From Pollenia angustigena (Eukaryota > Arthropoda > Insecta > Diptera > Polleniidae), in NCBI GenBank assembly GCA_930367215.1, contig OV884059.1:16826945-16890944 (forward strand): a DNA stretch of 64,000 nucleotides, read 5' to 3'. Below the pieces are notes generated by a model. It saw only the letters and a program-made list of their open reading frames with translations. It did no database searches and was not told the DNA's origin. The position numbers and the translations under genes were made by a program. Of this stretch, positions 46,401 to 56,629 are shown piece by piece. Position 1 is the first letter of the stretch. The number at the start of each line of letters is the position of its first letter.

Positions 46401-49049
46401 GAATTGTATAATAATAATAATATTTTTACTAAACTTTTTTTTTTTTTTTTGGTTCTGCATATTTACATACAGTTTGAAAAGCTTTTAAAAAATGTCTCTA
46501 AGTGTAAATCAACTAATTTACTCTCTTTTATTCAACGTTCTCTATCTGCCCTTCGCTGTTTTAAATAAATTAATCCGCTACATATTAGTAAAGTGAAATA
46601 AAATTAAAAACAAACAAATATGAAAGATTACATAAAATAGTTTGTTTGTATTTTCCAAAAATGTTCGTGTTATAAAAAGTATTTAATCGAGTACCAATAA
46701 GAGAACGAGTTAAGTAGTCAAAAGTGTCAATATTTTTCAACACTTCAATTATTTGCCATCAGCTGTTGCCTTTTTATAAGAATTTTTACAAATTTTGCGT
46801 TCGCGTACTTTTTTGGACAACAGCTTTTTGTGAGAGAAAATTTTTTAGTTTACTCATTTACTGCATTTTATTGTAAAAGTACTCAAATGAAATTTAAACG
46901 CCAAGTACACCTTGTTGTTATTGATTTTGTAAACTTTTTTGCTTCTCCTTTAGAAGTGTTATTACGCCCTTTTGCATTTTAGGTGAAGATATACATATAA
47001 AACTAATATAAGCTGTGTTCATTTACTAAAAATTGTTACAAGTAAATGTTAATCGTACATGTTAAAAAAAATTTACTAGTAACAATTGTTACAAGTTTGT
47101 AACAATTTTTAGTAAATGAACACAGCTAATGTTAAAAATTTAAAAACACAAAAATCATTACCATAAACTCTATATTTGATTTTGTTGGTATTTTTATGTT
47201 AAAATCGCAGGCCACTAGTTTTATAATTTTGTTAGTTAAATTGCCTATTTGATTGCAAAAGAATTCTTTATCATCACTTATTGTTTCAATATTATTTCGT
47301 ATTATATACTCCAATATTTCAATTATTAAATCATCAAAAGATTTATAATTTTGTGTACACTTGTTGTGCAAACTAATTTGTGGGGTCTTAGTTATTTTAG
47401 AAGCACATTGATCATATTTATTGTAATTTTGGTCTGAAATTTCATTGATATCTTGGGGTGGATTTGTTATAGGCGTATTTAGGCATATTTGTATTATGAC
47501 AAATTGTATTTTTTCTTCTTTTATTTGTTGTTCTTGAGAATTATTTGAATTTTTGCGTTTACTTTTATTTTTTTCACTCTTCGGGTTAGCTTTAGCAGCA
47601 GCCTGAGAACTGTTTTTATAATCGGGTGGTCTTAATTCAATAACAAAAGAACTGTTATTTACTAAAATGGAAGTTTAAGGCAATTTGTGTTAAAAAAACA
47701 TTCAAACATTATTTTTTTTTTTGATATTTATTAACTGACCTTCGGGGTAAACAAATATAGCTAAGTCAATATAACCTTGTAGTAAAATTTTGCTCTTATC
47801 CTGTTCGGAATATATTTCCACTATAATTTTATATAAATTTTGCGTTACAACATTCTCTAATATTCTCTGCATTGTATCAGTCAGCACATAACGATGCATA
47901 GAATTACAAATTAGTGCAAAATCTTCGTTCAAATTGATGCTACTAAAATTAAACTCCACATTTTCCGTAGTTAAATGATTTGAAAATAGGTGATTTATAT
48001 TAAATTTAGCTTCTGAAGCTATACCCATGCTATTAATATTGTCAAATTCAGTACTCTTAAGAGATTCCCATGACATTGTTTGGTTTTGTTGAGATATAAT
48101 ACTTTTGGTAAATGTTTTAAAATTGCAAATAAAAATTTTATCATATTCATTATTTTCATCGGGGACTTTTGATATAAAAGATAGATTGACCCCTAAGTTT
48201 TGAAAATCATTCATTAGGTCTTCGTTAATATTATAAAGTGAACCCATAGTTATAAAGAGAACATTAGAAAATACACTATTTTTTAAAATAGGATGTAAAG
48301 AGTATATTTCCCACTCTGTTTTACAAGTCAAGGATTGACCAGAATTTTTCAGAGGATACAAATAAACAGTATCGGTACTATGGCTGCGTTTTTTATCAAA
48401 ATATTCTATCACATCAATATAACCCTGAGCCACTGGCAATCGAATGTCGTCTGATATGTCTTTATCTGTTATACTCTTATCTACATCTATGCCGCTAATT
48501 GATTTTCTTGTTGTATGAACGTATAAGGTGAGCATAACTGGAGAATTGCTTAACATTGTTATGTCATCTAAACTGTCTTGTTCGATGGTGATGCTAAATG
48601 TTGGTTTGATAAAATCAAATTGATCTACTTGTATAACATTGCGTGGCATGAAATGATCACTTAATGTTGTTATGGTATTTGATTGATGTTCCACTTCGAT
48701 TTCCGTTCTGCCCGAGGGTACATCGTCTAATGGATATGTTATTGATGCAGGATGTAAATATAGGAAGACTCGTTGTGGTAAAGTTATTCTTTGTTGTTCC
48801 GCTATAACAGTCTATGAAAACAAGGCGTTATTTAAGCAACAGTATACAATGTTCATGCTTATAAAAAATTACATAAAAATTTTTGAATATTAAAAATTTT
48901 AAAAAAACTGACTTTACCGAAATTCTGGATTTACGATTGTTTTTGGTTTTTTTCAATTTTTCTTTTACCGTACTCATTCTAAGGTCCAGGGAATGTTTAA
49001 TTGTATATTTATTTACTTGGTCCATTTTATTAAAAAATATTGATGGCAT
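40448..49049 (-). CDS. Cfap70: CFAP70-like (TTC18) ciliary TPR protein, 7 exons, complete
   Basis: Exons 49,049-48,918, 48,811-47,740, 47,661-47,162, 42,004-41,670, 41,608-41,092, 41,031-40,768 and 40,696-40,448 join with consistent phases (0,1,0,2,0,0) to 1,022 aa. CFAP70 is an axonemal protein tied to outer dynein arm function; in a fly the expected place is the sperm flagellum or sensory cilia. The N-terminal half (exons 1-3) has C2-like blocks, with VAQGYIDVIEY and LQGYIDLAIFVYP as recurring GxxDL-type ends, then a Lys/Asn-rich linker. Exons 4-7 form TPR helices; the C-terminus (YLALINLKKGNNYKALECWKYY) matches the CFAP70 end well, and total length is near the human protein (about 1,120). 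Gap four is 5.2 kb, filled with nested elements; an undetected small exon there cannot be excluded. Start: ATG at 49,049, with an alternative at 49,025. Confidence 0.85.
42005..43012. other. Part of CFAP70-like intron 3, no gene seen
   Basis: AT-rich. No repeat partner, open frame of coding character or splice-bounded exon recognised. Confidence 0.4.
43013..43313 (+). mobile_element. Helitron-like 3' end
   Basis: Ends GGACAACGCTGCGAGAACGG then CTAG followed by T, like a Helitron 3' terminus. The 5' end is a guess from TCTATCTCTCC near 43,013. Confidence 0.4.
45279..45910. mobile_element. piggyBac-type MITE with TTAA TSD and internal tandem duplication
   Basis: 632 bp with ends CCCTTATGTGCGTGG and its near-inverse CACACACATAAGGG, flanked by TTAA (45,275-45,278 and 45,911-45,914). 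TTAA duplication and CCC ends fit piggyBac. Inside, a block of about 187 bp is duplicated in tandem. Confidence 0.88.
45304..45678. repeat. ~187-bp tandem duplication with GGTACC palindromes
   Basis: Two nearly identical units starting ACACCTTCTATAGGGTGGAT, each with the palindrome AGGTACCTGGGTACCT. A third GGTACCCAGGTACC follows at about 45,686 and another GGTACACAGGTACC at about 45,874. Confidence 0.88.
47012..47126. mobile_element. PIF/Harbinger-type MITE, TSD TAA
   Basis: 115 bp, ends GCTGTGTTCATTTACTAAAA and inverse, flanked by TAA (47,009-47,011 and 47,127-47,129). It ends about 35 bp from exon 3 of the CFAP70-like gene. Confidence 0.88.
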
Positions 49050-49716
49050 TTTTAATATTGATCGATTATTTAATAGAATATATATGTATTGTATGTTATT
49101 AACAAAAAATATAAAAATTATAACCCAATAAACATATTACTAAAATTATTTAAATTGAATTTGAACCAGAGACCCGAAAACTTTTATTTTCTTTTGTTAA
49201 AAAAATTAAACATTGTTATTTATTTTCAAATTTAAATATCCATCAGGATGAAAAAATTAAAATCCTTCAACGACAAATATCAACAAAAAAATTGTCAAAT
49301 AATTATTTTCTTTAAATTTGTCAATTAAAATTTTATTTAAAACAAAAAATTATTTTATTAAGAAACTAAAGTTCGTAAATTATGACGAACCCCCATCGTT
49401 TTTAACCCGCCCAAACAAGAGGGACGCTACAAGTTTTTGTTTGTTCCAAACTTACCCACTTTAGAACTCCATGGACAATTGCAAATTAATTGTGGCTCCA
49501 CTTATTCCTTACGCATCTTTAATTTCTTGTGTTTATATTTTTTCACTTTTTTTGTTTTATATAATTTAAATAAGTTTTTTTTTTCAACTATTTATATTTT
49601 TATTGAATTTTAAATTTGAATTAATTTTTTCACAAAACGTAAACAAAGCTTGACATTTAGTATACACACAAAAAAATAAACAATAAACAGATGACTGGAA
49701 AATGTCACCTTTATGA
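49050..49716. other. Upstream flank of the CFAP70-like gene
   Basis: Putative promoter and 5' UTR of the minus-strand gene. AT-rich, with no clear TATA box or repeat. Confidence 0.4.
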
Positions 49717-50036
49717 ATTCGCCTTGGTTACAACATTTCAAAGATAACTTCTTTCTAATTTAATCTTTAAAAAAGAAAAATTCATATTAAGAATGTGTTC
49801 AATGAAAAAAGTTATTAAAAAAGAATTAAAAAAAGAAATGAGAGCAAAAAAATGGACAGAAGCTGAAGTTAATAAAATACTCGACTTTTTGGCAGACAAT
49901 CGCCATTTTGAGGTAACTTTTTGTAGTCGAATATTATGATGAAAATAACACCATTCACTTCGCTTAAAATTAAATAATGAATTCACTTTTAACACTTTTA
50001 TTCGGCATCTTGGAAAATATCAATTACAAGGCGAAT
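49717..50036. mobile_element. Element with ATTCGCCTTG / CAAGGCGAAT ends
   Basis: Inverted 10-bp ends, slightly extended by AT-rich matches, around a 320-bp interval with a Myb-like exon (49,793-49,912). The same motif bounds the neighbouring interval at 50,072-50,228. Confidence 0.5.
49793..49912 (+). pseudogene. Orphan exon with Myb/SANT-like start
   Basis: ATG followed by 40 codons, a Lys-rich start then RAKKWTEAEVNKILDFLADN, ending GAG|GTAACT, a good donor. The Trp-Thr-x-x-Glu-Val opening resembles Myb/SANT or trihelix-like domains of transposon accessory proteins. No following exon is found, so it is probably a relic. Confidence 0.4.
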
Positions 50037-50071
50037 TTATAACAGGTAAGTGCAACTCTACAACTACAAAA

Positions 50072-50228
50072 CAAGGCGAATTAACTCCATGTATTTTGTT
50101 TTTGCAATTTTCTGCTTGTTGTCAAATTTCAGTATAAAAACAAAACAATATTTTGAAGTTTCATGATTTTTGTGGATACAGCTGATGAACGGCTGACGAG
50201 TTGAGTTTACCTTGTTGAATTCGCCTTG
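50072..50228. mobile_element. 157-bp element with CAAGGCGAATT ends
   Basis: CAAGGCGAATTAAC at the left and GTTGAATTCGCCTTG at the right, inverse to each other. Confidence 0.5.
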
Positions 50229-50239
50229 ATCAATTACTT

Positions 50240-50387
50240 CTACAAATTATATGACAGATTTTTTTTTTTGACAGTTTGTACTTTTTACAAAAAACCCCCC
50301 CCCCCCCCCCCCCCCCGTTCACGGCAATAAGAGTGTAATTTTTCTTTTTTCAAAAAAAAATTGAAATGAATACCCTGTTATATATAA
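50240..50387. repeat. Fragment of the AAGGGTATTC element, with a run of 22 C
   Basis: Inverse of 1961-2090, ending GAATACCCTG. It contains 22 consecutive C at 50,295-50,316, where the other copy has only six G. Confidence 0.7.
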
Positions 50388-51306
50388 ATTTTTCATCCGA
50401 TAAAAAAATTTTAAAATAATTTTCAAAATTAAAAATTTCATAAACGATTTTTATAGCTTAATAATAACAAATAATTTTAATAACGAATCGGATTCTAATG
50501 CTGTAATTTATAATATACTGTATCTTGTTGTATTAAAAAGGCACTAAATAAATACAAGTTCAAATTGTTTTTCTTTCACTTGTAATGAAATATTCAATTT
50601 GAAACACAAAAATACTTTCATTTCATATTTATTTATTTTTATTTTTCTTCGTTCGCAACAGTACAGTACAGAATTAGATTTTAGTCGAAGTATGACTTAT
50701 ACTGTAAAATTAATCTTAATTATAAATAGGTAAAAAGTCCATATATGGGAACAAATCTATAACATAAAACTAATTGGCGTTAAAGTTTTATAAATTAAAC
50801 AATCTATTTAAAAAAAGTTTAGAAGACTTTTAAAATCAATAAAATACGAAAAAAATTACTTTCATACATACTTATATACAAAATTATTCAAAATCTAAGA
50901 AAATCATATAATTTAAATAATCATTACTAAGAAATCCCGAAATTTTAAAATTCAACAAAAACTAAAAATTAATATTGAACGTGTTTATTTCCATTTCGTT
51001 TCTTTCATTTTAGAAAAAAACTTCAAGGTGGCAGCACCATTACACAAAGTTATACACATGCTTAACTACCCTAAAAATACAAGTCTGTTTATTCAGCAAA
51101 TAACCCGCTTTCAAAAATTATTTTCAACTGAAATTTTGTTTTTAACAACAAGCGCGGACGGTAAAAATTATACTCTGTTGTAAAATAGAAAATTGTGTTG
51201 TTTGATCGTAATAAAGTTGTTTTTAGGGATACACACATTCAAAGGATAGTAAAATCAATACAAGTGCATTTTTCATATAAAAGTTTAAATTAAATTAAAA
51301 AAGAAA
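50388..51306. other. Upstream flank and 5' UTR of the feo-like gene
   Basis: AT-rich; no TATA box stands out and no repeat was recognised. Confidence 0.4.
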
Positions 51307-53460
51307 ATGTCTAACTACGAAGATGAAAAACAAGCTATGCAATTACTAACACAAAAATATGTGGATAAATTATCAGGCATTTGGCAACAAATATTTCATC
51401 CCGATACCTGTCGTGAAAATTTACGTAAACTCGTTGATCACGCCACATTTTTCTATGGCGAATTAGTGGATGAGTCGTTGTCGCGCAAAAGTTTTATTGA
51501 AAATGAAATTAATGATTTGAAAAAAGAAGCTGAAAATTTGAAAAGATTACTAAAGACGGATGTACACTTGCCCAGTTATGATAATAATGATGTGCCTTTA
51601 TTAATTGTGCAATCCGAATTAGATAAAAGTTTGGAAGATCTTCGGGAACAATTGCGTTTGCGCAAAGAACAAATATGTGAGCTGTTGTTAGAACAAGAGG
51701 CTTTGTGTGAGGAGTTGGGTGAGCCACCACGTGCTTTACTGGCAGATCCTTTACCCACGGCAGAAGATATTGAAAATTTTCGTAAGCACTTGGAGTCCTT
51801 GAGAGAAGAACGAGTAGAACGCATGAATAAAATCTCTTCAATGAGAAGAGAAATTAAAAATTTTCTTCAAATATTGGAATTCAATGTAAATACTGAACAT
51901 GAGGATCGTCTCTTAAATCACCGTCAAATAAAAATGAACAAAGAAACCTTTGAGGGTCTTAAGCGAATACATGATTTATATGGCGGCCAGGTGAAAGAGT
52001 TGAAAGAAACTATACAAGGCATGCGCAACAAATTGGATACTTTATGGGATCGTTTAAAAACATCACCTAACACTCGCAACAAATTCAATCGCTATAAGGA
52101 CTATAATCAACATACATACGATGTTTTCTACAGCGAATTACAAAGGTGCGAAATTTTAAAAAGCCAAAATATCAAACTATTTGTCCAACAGATACGTGAT
52201 GAAATAACAAAGTGGTGGGAAAAAACCTTAAAGTCGGATGTTCAAAAAAGTCGATTTTCAAATTTTACCTCTACATGTTACACAGATGATTTGTTGGTTT
52301 TACATGAAATGGAATTGGAGGATTTGAAATTGTTCTATGAGACAAACAAACAAATATTTGAATTGTACGCGGATCGAAATATGCTTTGGGACCGTATGAA
52401 TGCTTTAGAAGCAAAAGCCTCTGAACCAGGAAGATATAATAACCGCGGTGGGCAGCTGCTAAAGGAAGAAAAAGAAAGAAAAACAATAGCAACCAAATTG
52501 CCGAAAATTGAACAACAAATCTGTGAGCTAGTGGGACAATACGAAGAAAGAGATCATGTTCCATTTTTAGTATATGGTGAAAATATAATTGATGTAATGG
52601 CAGCTCAATGGGATCAAAAACGCCGTGAAAAGGAATTATTACAATCGGCAAGAAAAAATGCTGGTAAACCAACGGCAAATTCAGTAACCAAAACAAATTC
52701 CACTATAAGAACTCCTTTATCGGTTAAGAATGCTAGCTCTGTAAGTTCTCTACGAAAAACTCCTTCTACAACTTCTTTAGCTTCCAATGCAGTATCTAGC
52801 CAAAAGCGTAAATTAAACCCGTCCGATCGAATTACACCCCTTGCAAAACGTTCCCTAATGCATGCCCTAAATAGTCCTAGTGTTTTTCTAAAACCATGCT
52901 CTAGTAAAACCAATATACAAAATTTCAAAACCGGCACTTCACACACCATCAACAAACACAACAAATCGGTAACAAATTTTAAATCGCCTTTAAAAAAATC
53001 TAAACTTATTGCCACGACCATACGCCGGCGAAGCGGCAGGCATAGTAGCGGTTTGAAAAAACGTCGCTCTATTAATAAGGGCTCTTCTACGAAAACTATA
53101 CCAAAAATTGTTGTAGATAAATGCCAATCAGATGGCTATAGTACAGATTACAATGCTGACGACACTTACGATTCATTTCAAAAATGTATAGAGCCTGCTT
53201 CACGTTCTTCCATCATACAAGATGTTACTCTAAATAGTGATTCTTCTCGTACAAAACGTATGCAAAGAATTGTCGATGATGAAAATATAAAATTGGCCAA
53301 ATTGCCAAGGCCACGAGTGGTGAACCGAACTCCCTCTAAACAACATGCTAGTTTTTCGAATATTACACGTACTACTGCACACAACAATCATCATTCACCC
53401 TCTTCTTGTGCCACAACTGGACGTAAATTGACCACAAAAAACTTGCCTATTATAATTTAA
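51307..53460 (+). CDS. feo: Ase1/PRC1/MAP65 spindle midzone protein (fascetto-like)
   Basis: One uninterrupted frame of 717 codons; ATG with A at -3. PRC1-family proteins are homodimers that crosslink antiparallel microtubules in the central spindle and are needed for cytokinesis. Residues about 10-330 are long charged helices (dimerisation and rod), e.g. RKEQICELLLEQEALCEELG. Residues about 340-460 form the spectrin-like microtubule-binding domain with the family signature YNNRGGQLLKEEKERK at about 377-392 and QWDQKRREKE at 440. From about 465 the tail is basic and Ser/Thr/Pro-rich, as the regulated, disordered tails of the family, with TP and SP sites such as RTPLS and RITPLAKR that could be Cdk sites. 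Drosophila has a second family member as well, so feo versus its sister is not decided. The absence of introns might mean a retrocopy. Confidence 0.92.
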   Translation: MSNYEDEKQAMQLLTQKYVDKLSGIWQQIFHPDTCRENLRKLVDHATFFYGELVDESLSRKSFIENEINDLKKEAENLKRLLKTDVHLPSYDNNDVPLLIVQSELDKSLEDLREQLRLRKEQICELLLEQEALCEELGEPPRALLADPLPTAEDIENFRKHLESLREERVERMNKISSMRREIKNFLQILEFNVNTEHEDRLLNHRQIKMNKETFEGLKRIHDLYGGQVKELKETIQGMRNKLDTLWDRLKTSPNTRNKFNRYKDYNQHTYDVFYSELQRCEILKSQNIKLFVQQIRDEITKWWEKTLKSDVQKSRFSNFTSTCYTDDLLVLHEMELEDLKLFYETNKQIFELYADRNMLWDRMNALEAKASEPGRYNNRGGQLLKEEKERKTIATKLPKIEQQICELVGQYEERDHVPFLVYGENIIDVMAAQWDQKRREKELLQSARKNAGKPTANSVTKTNSTIRTPLSVKNASSVSSLRKTPSTTSLASNAVSSQKRKLNPSDRITPLAKRSLMHALNSPSVFLKPCSSKTNIQNFKTGTSHTINKHNKSVTNFKSPLKKSKLIATTIRRRSGRHSSGLKKRRSINKGSSTKTIPKIVVDKCQSDGYSTDYNADDTYDSFQKCIEPASRSSIIQDVTLNSDSSRTKRMQRIVDDENIKLAKLPRPRVVNRTPSKQHASFSNITRTTAHNNHHSPSSCATTGRKLTTKNLPIII

Positions 53461-53661
53461 GTTTTATTCGTAGTAACGTTTTTTAATGTATTGTTTATTT
53501 TATGTTAACATTTTTATTTATAGATGGTTTAATTGGTGTTAGGCTTTTGCTAGTATTTTATTTTTAATTTAATATGTAATTTGTTTTGAAAGTTATTTTG
53601 GAAGTACATATTTTATAAGAAAAGGTTAAGAATTTTTAAAGCAGCTTAAGAAATCTGAGCG

Positions 53662-53667
53662 AATAAA
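53662..53667 (+). terminator. Polyadenylation signal of the feo-like gene
   Basis: AATAAA about 200 bp after the stop. A second AATAAA is at 54,007-54,012. Confidence 0.5.
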
Positions 53668-53781
53668 AATAACTTTCGAATCTGGTTGTATTTTAATAAA
53701 AATTGTAATTCGAAAAATTTCTAAAAATCTACAAATCTCGAAAGGAAAATTAAAATTTTATCCGTTCTTTTTAAAAAATTA

Positions 53782-53875
53782 AAACAAGTGAGTGAGTGAG
53801 AAATTATGTATATTGAAACAACGTTAAAAAACGAAAATTTGTTTTCAATATATTCTCTCACTCACTCACTTGTTT
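53782..53875. repeat. 94-bp hairpin downstream of feo
   Basis: AAACAAGTGAGTGAGTGAGA is repeated inverted at the right end (CTCACTCACTCACTTGTTT), with the match continuing through TATATTGAAA-type sequence. If transcription extends to 54,007 it would be within the 3' UTR. Confidence 0.85.
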
Positions 53876-54514
53876 AAATTTTCTAAAAACAGACAGTAAA
53901 ATTTTCGTTTCGAAACCGTCCCAATAATTTAAATTATTTTCTGCTCTTAATTAAATCTATAATTAAAAATTTCTTAAAATTTAACCTTTTCCTTTGATTC
54001 TTCCAGAATAAAGTTTTATTTTGTTTTGTATTCTATATAATATGTATTTTCTTTTTTTTTATTGCAATTTTTGTTTTTTAATATTCTATGTACCTATGTT
54101 TGATTTTTATTAACTTTGACTTATGATTATAACTTAGAAAAGTGTACTTAACGGAAAACTATAAAAAAGTTAGGGGCTTTATAACAAAATTTATTAAAAT
54201 AAATCCTCATGCTTAAAGAAATTGATAATGACTAAAAAAAAAAATCTTGTGAAGAAAATATTATTTTTTCGAAATAATCTTAAAATTTAAATAAAATATT
54301 TAACTTTGATTCTTCAAATCTAAAAGGAAGATAAGAGTATATTCGATGTGCAATGCGAAATTCTTATGTACAAAATTGGAGATAACTCTAAAAAATATAG
54401 TTTCGAGTGTGTTTGTATTCAATATAAATATGCCTTTGAAAATGTTTCATCTCAGATTAAGTTTCTGTTGATTTTTCCAATATTTACTCTAAAATTCAAT
54501 TCGAAAGATAATCC
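53876..54514. other. AT-rich flank of feo
   Basis: No gene or repeat recognised. Confidence 0.4.
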
Positions 54515-54645
54515 GCCTTATTACGGTTGTCATTGTCGTAAATAACTGTGTCGTGCAATAGATTAAAGTAAAACACAACTTGTGTTCTTTAATCTACTAC
54601 AAAAAACGACCCAGTCGTTTACAACAACGACGACCGTAATTAGCC
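54515..54645. mobile_element. MITE with GCCTTATTACGGTTGTC ends
   Basis: About 130 bp; left GCCTTATTACGGTTGTC, right inverse of GGCTAATTACGGTCGTC. The ends resemble those of the Harbinger MITE at 31,943 (CTATTACGGTT), but no clean 3-bp duplication is seen. Confidence 0.65.
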
Positions 54646-55436
54646 TGAATATTTCATATTCGATTGCTTTGTTTTTCAAATATTCTTTAACACTACCACT
54701 GTAAAACATTTGAGAAATGAATTAAATTTAATAAATACACTAATTGAAGTGAACAATAAAACGGTTGATAAAGGAATTAAAAATAATAAGTATTTTTAAC
54801 ATAAAATAGAACGTGTTTGAATTGTAAATAATCCTTGGAAATTGCTTTTAAAACTTAAGAACCCAAACCCAAAGTTTTTTTTAACATTTTTAAAAGATTT
54901 TACAAACCCTTATTACTTTTTATTTTTCTACGGTTTTCTTTTATTGCTTACAAACTAAAAAAAATTAAATTAAAAAAGAAAATGTAATTATTGCTTAAAA
55001 ACTATGAAATGTTATAAAAGCACAAAATTTTATTAATAAAATCGCATTTAAATTTTGATAATTATATGTATGTAATAATAAAATCCAATGTTATTACATA
55101 ACTCTATTTTGATTTTATTATAATGTAGGTATAAAAAAAATATGACGAAAAACGTACATATTTTAAATTCGCCAACCACAATTAGGATGATTGTTGCGTT
55201 CCCACGACAATCGGTTCTACGGACCGAAACGTCTCGGAACAATAATTGTCAACTCAGCAAAACATGTTCTTCAAGCCTTGCTGCTGCATAATTTTGCGAT
55301 CTTAAAAAACCATTTTGTTTGTAGGAATTTCTACAACTTCGTCGGCACATTTACATTTTGAAAGTCTGCTATTTTTATGTAACCCCTTTAGACTGCAAAG
55401 CACAGAATATTCTGTGCTGCAAAGTTTTAAAAGTAC
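54646..55436. other. AT-rich stretch without gene
   Basis: No supported feature. Confidence 0.4.
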
Positions 55437-55676
55437 ATATGAGCCGTTTATTTTGAAAGTGGCATTAGTCACTTTTTCAAAAAAAATCGAGTTAATAATA
55501 AATAATAATAATAATAAATACTGAGAAAAACATCATTATCATGATGTATCAAATACAAGTGAATCTTCTCGAAAGTTAGCATCCATATTTTTAAACGTGT
55601 TAAAACGCAAACCCTCAAATATTTCGACTTAAAACCGAAATGACTTATGCCACTTTCAAAATAAACGGCTCATATA
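55437..55676. mobile_element. MITE with ATATGAGCCGTTTATTTTGA ends
   Basis: About 240 bp with inverted ends of about 34 bp (ATATGAGCCGTTTATTTTGA and inverse), adjoining TA, so possibly a mariner/Tc1-type MITE. Confidence 0.75.
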
Positions 55677-55787
55677 TTAAATTGTATGCTTAAATTATTG
55701 CGGGCAAAACAGGCTAAAAAATCGTACTTTTGGTACATAATGGCAACACAACAAATAAAGTACATACATAAATACATATGTATGTAC

Positions 55788-56025
55788 CAAGGTATATTTA
55801 TAGCAGGTAGCCGCGAGATTACAACAATTGTACAATAAAACAAACAACAGGGCTTTTTATTGTTGTTATGTGATACGAGCTGTCAAACAGCAAAGGGGTT
55901 GAAAAGAGACAAAAGATAAAGACAAAAAACTTTACTATGGAACATTTGACAGTTTGTATCACAAAACAAGCAAATAAAAAATAACCAGCTGGCTTTCTGA
56001 GACTACCTGCTATAAATATACCTTG
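55788..56025. mobile_element. hAT-type MITE, CAAGGTATATTTATAGC family, copy 2
   Basis: 238 bp; flanks GTATGTAC (55,780-55,787) and ATATGTAC (56,026-56,033) match at 7 of 8 bases. Confidence 0.88.
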
Positions 56026-56033
56026 ATATGTAC

Positions 56034-56370
56034 ATACGAACGACTCAAGTTGTATGGAAGCAAAATTCGTGCTCGCCTTTTTTAAGATGACATTTTAAAT
56101 ATTTCGGCACCAGCTTTTTGACCTCTCGTGAGCTAAACCAGTTTTAAAAATTTATATATTTTTGCATGTTTTGTTAATTTAAGAATCTTTTTCCTTACCA
56201 ACATATACAAATTGGGTATCGTAAGAAAGGTTTTTTTTTATATACAGTTGGACACTGTTGTGCTGCTGCTGCATAAAAAGCGTTGCATGTAACTTGAAAC
56301 GTAGAACGCAAGTAAGGTTAGAAAAGCATGCGCTGCGTGTAGGCGAAAATGCGTGGTATGTACCTCCAGC
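56034..56370. other. Unassigned flank between MITEs
   Basis: No gene; the open frame crossing this region joins unrelated MITE sequences. It ends with CCTCCAGC (56,363-56,370), the target duplication of the next MITE. Confidence 0.4.
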
Positions 56371-56600
56371 ACAGAGCACACAGAGGCGTCACGAGACAGA
56401 AAATATTGGGTTTTTTCTGTCTCTTCAAGCTGCCCTTTTTGGTTTTGATTATGCAATTTGTGTTGATAGTAGCCGCCTGTTTTTACACATTACCACTTCA
56501 CTAGCAAAAAACGTTTTTTTTCTTTTTCTTCGAAAGCTGCCCTCGCAAATGATTAAGCCATTTTTCATACGTCACTTTTTTCATCTCTCTATGCTTTGTG
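56371..56600. mobile_element. hAT-type MITE, CACAGAG family, TSD CCTCCAGC
   Basis: 230 bp, ACAGAGCACACAGAG and inverse-like CTCTCTATGCTTTGTG ends, flanked by CCTCCAGC on both sides (56,363-56,370 and 56,601-56,608). Inverted relative to the copy at 56,728-56,973. Confidence 0.85.
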
Positions 56601-56629
56601 CCTCCAGCTCATTGGTGTCCAGCCCATAC

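Larger units (their letters stand above)
43359..46984. mobile_element. Large TIR element with ACCTAAAAYGCARAAGGGCG ends, in CFAP70-like intron
   Basis: ACCTAAAACGCAGAAGGGCG at 43,359 and the inverse of ACCTAAAATGCAAAAGGGCG at about 46,965-46,983. Subterminal TTTACTGCATTTTA/TAAAATGCAGTAAA motifs occur on both sides. The centre is occupied by a hAT element and, inside that, a piggyBac-type MITE. Confidence 0.6.

Noticed and set aside
51509..53021. Minus-strand open frames of 82-141 codons
   Set aside because: Shadows of the feo coding sequence on the other strand.
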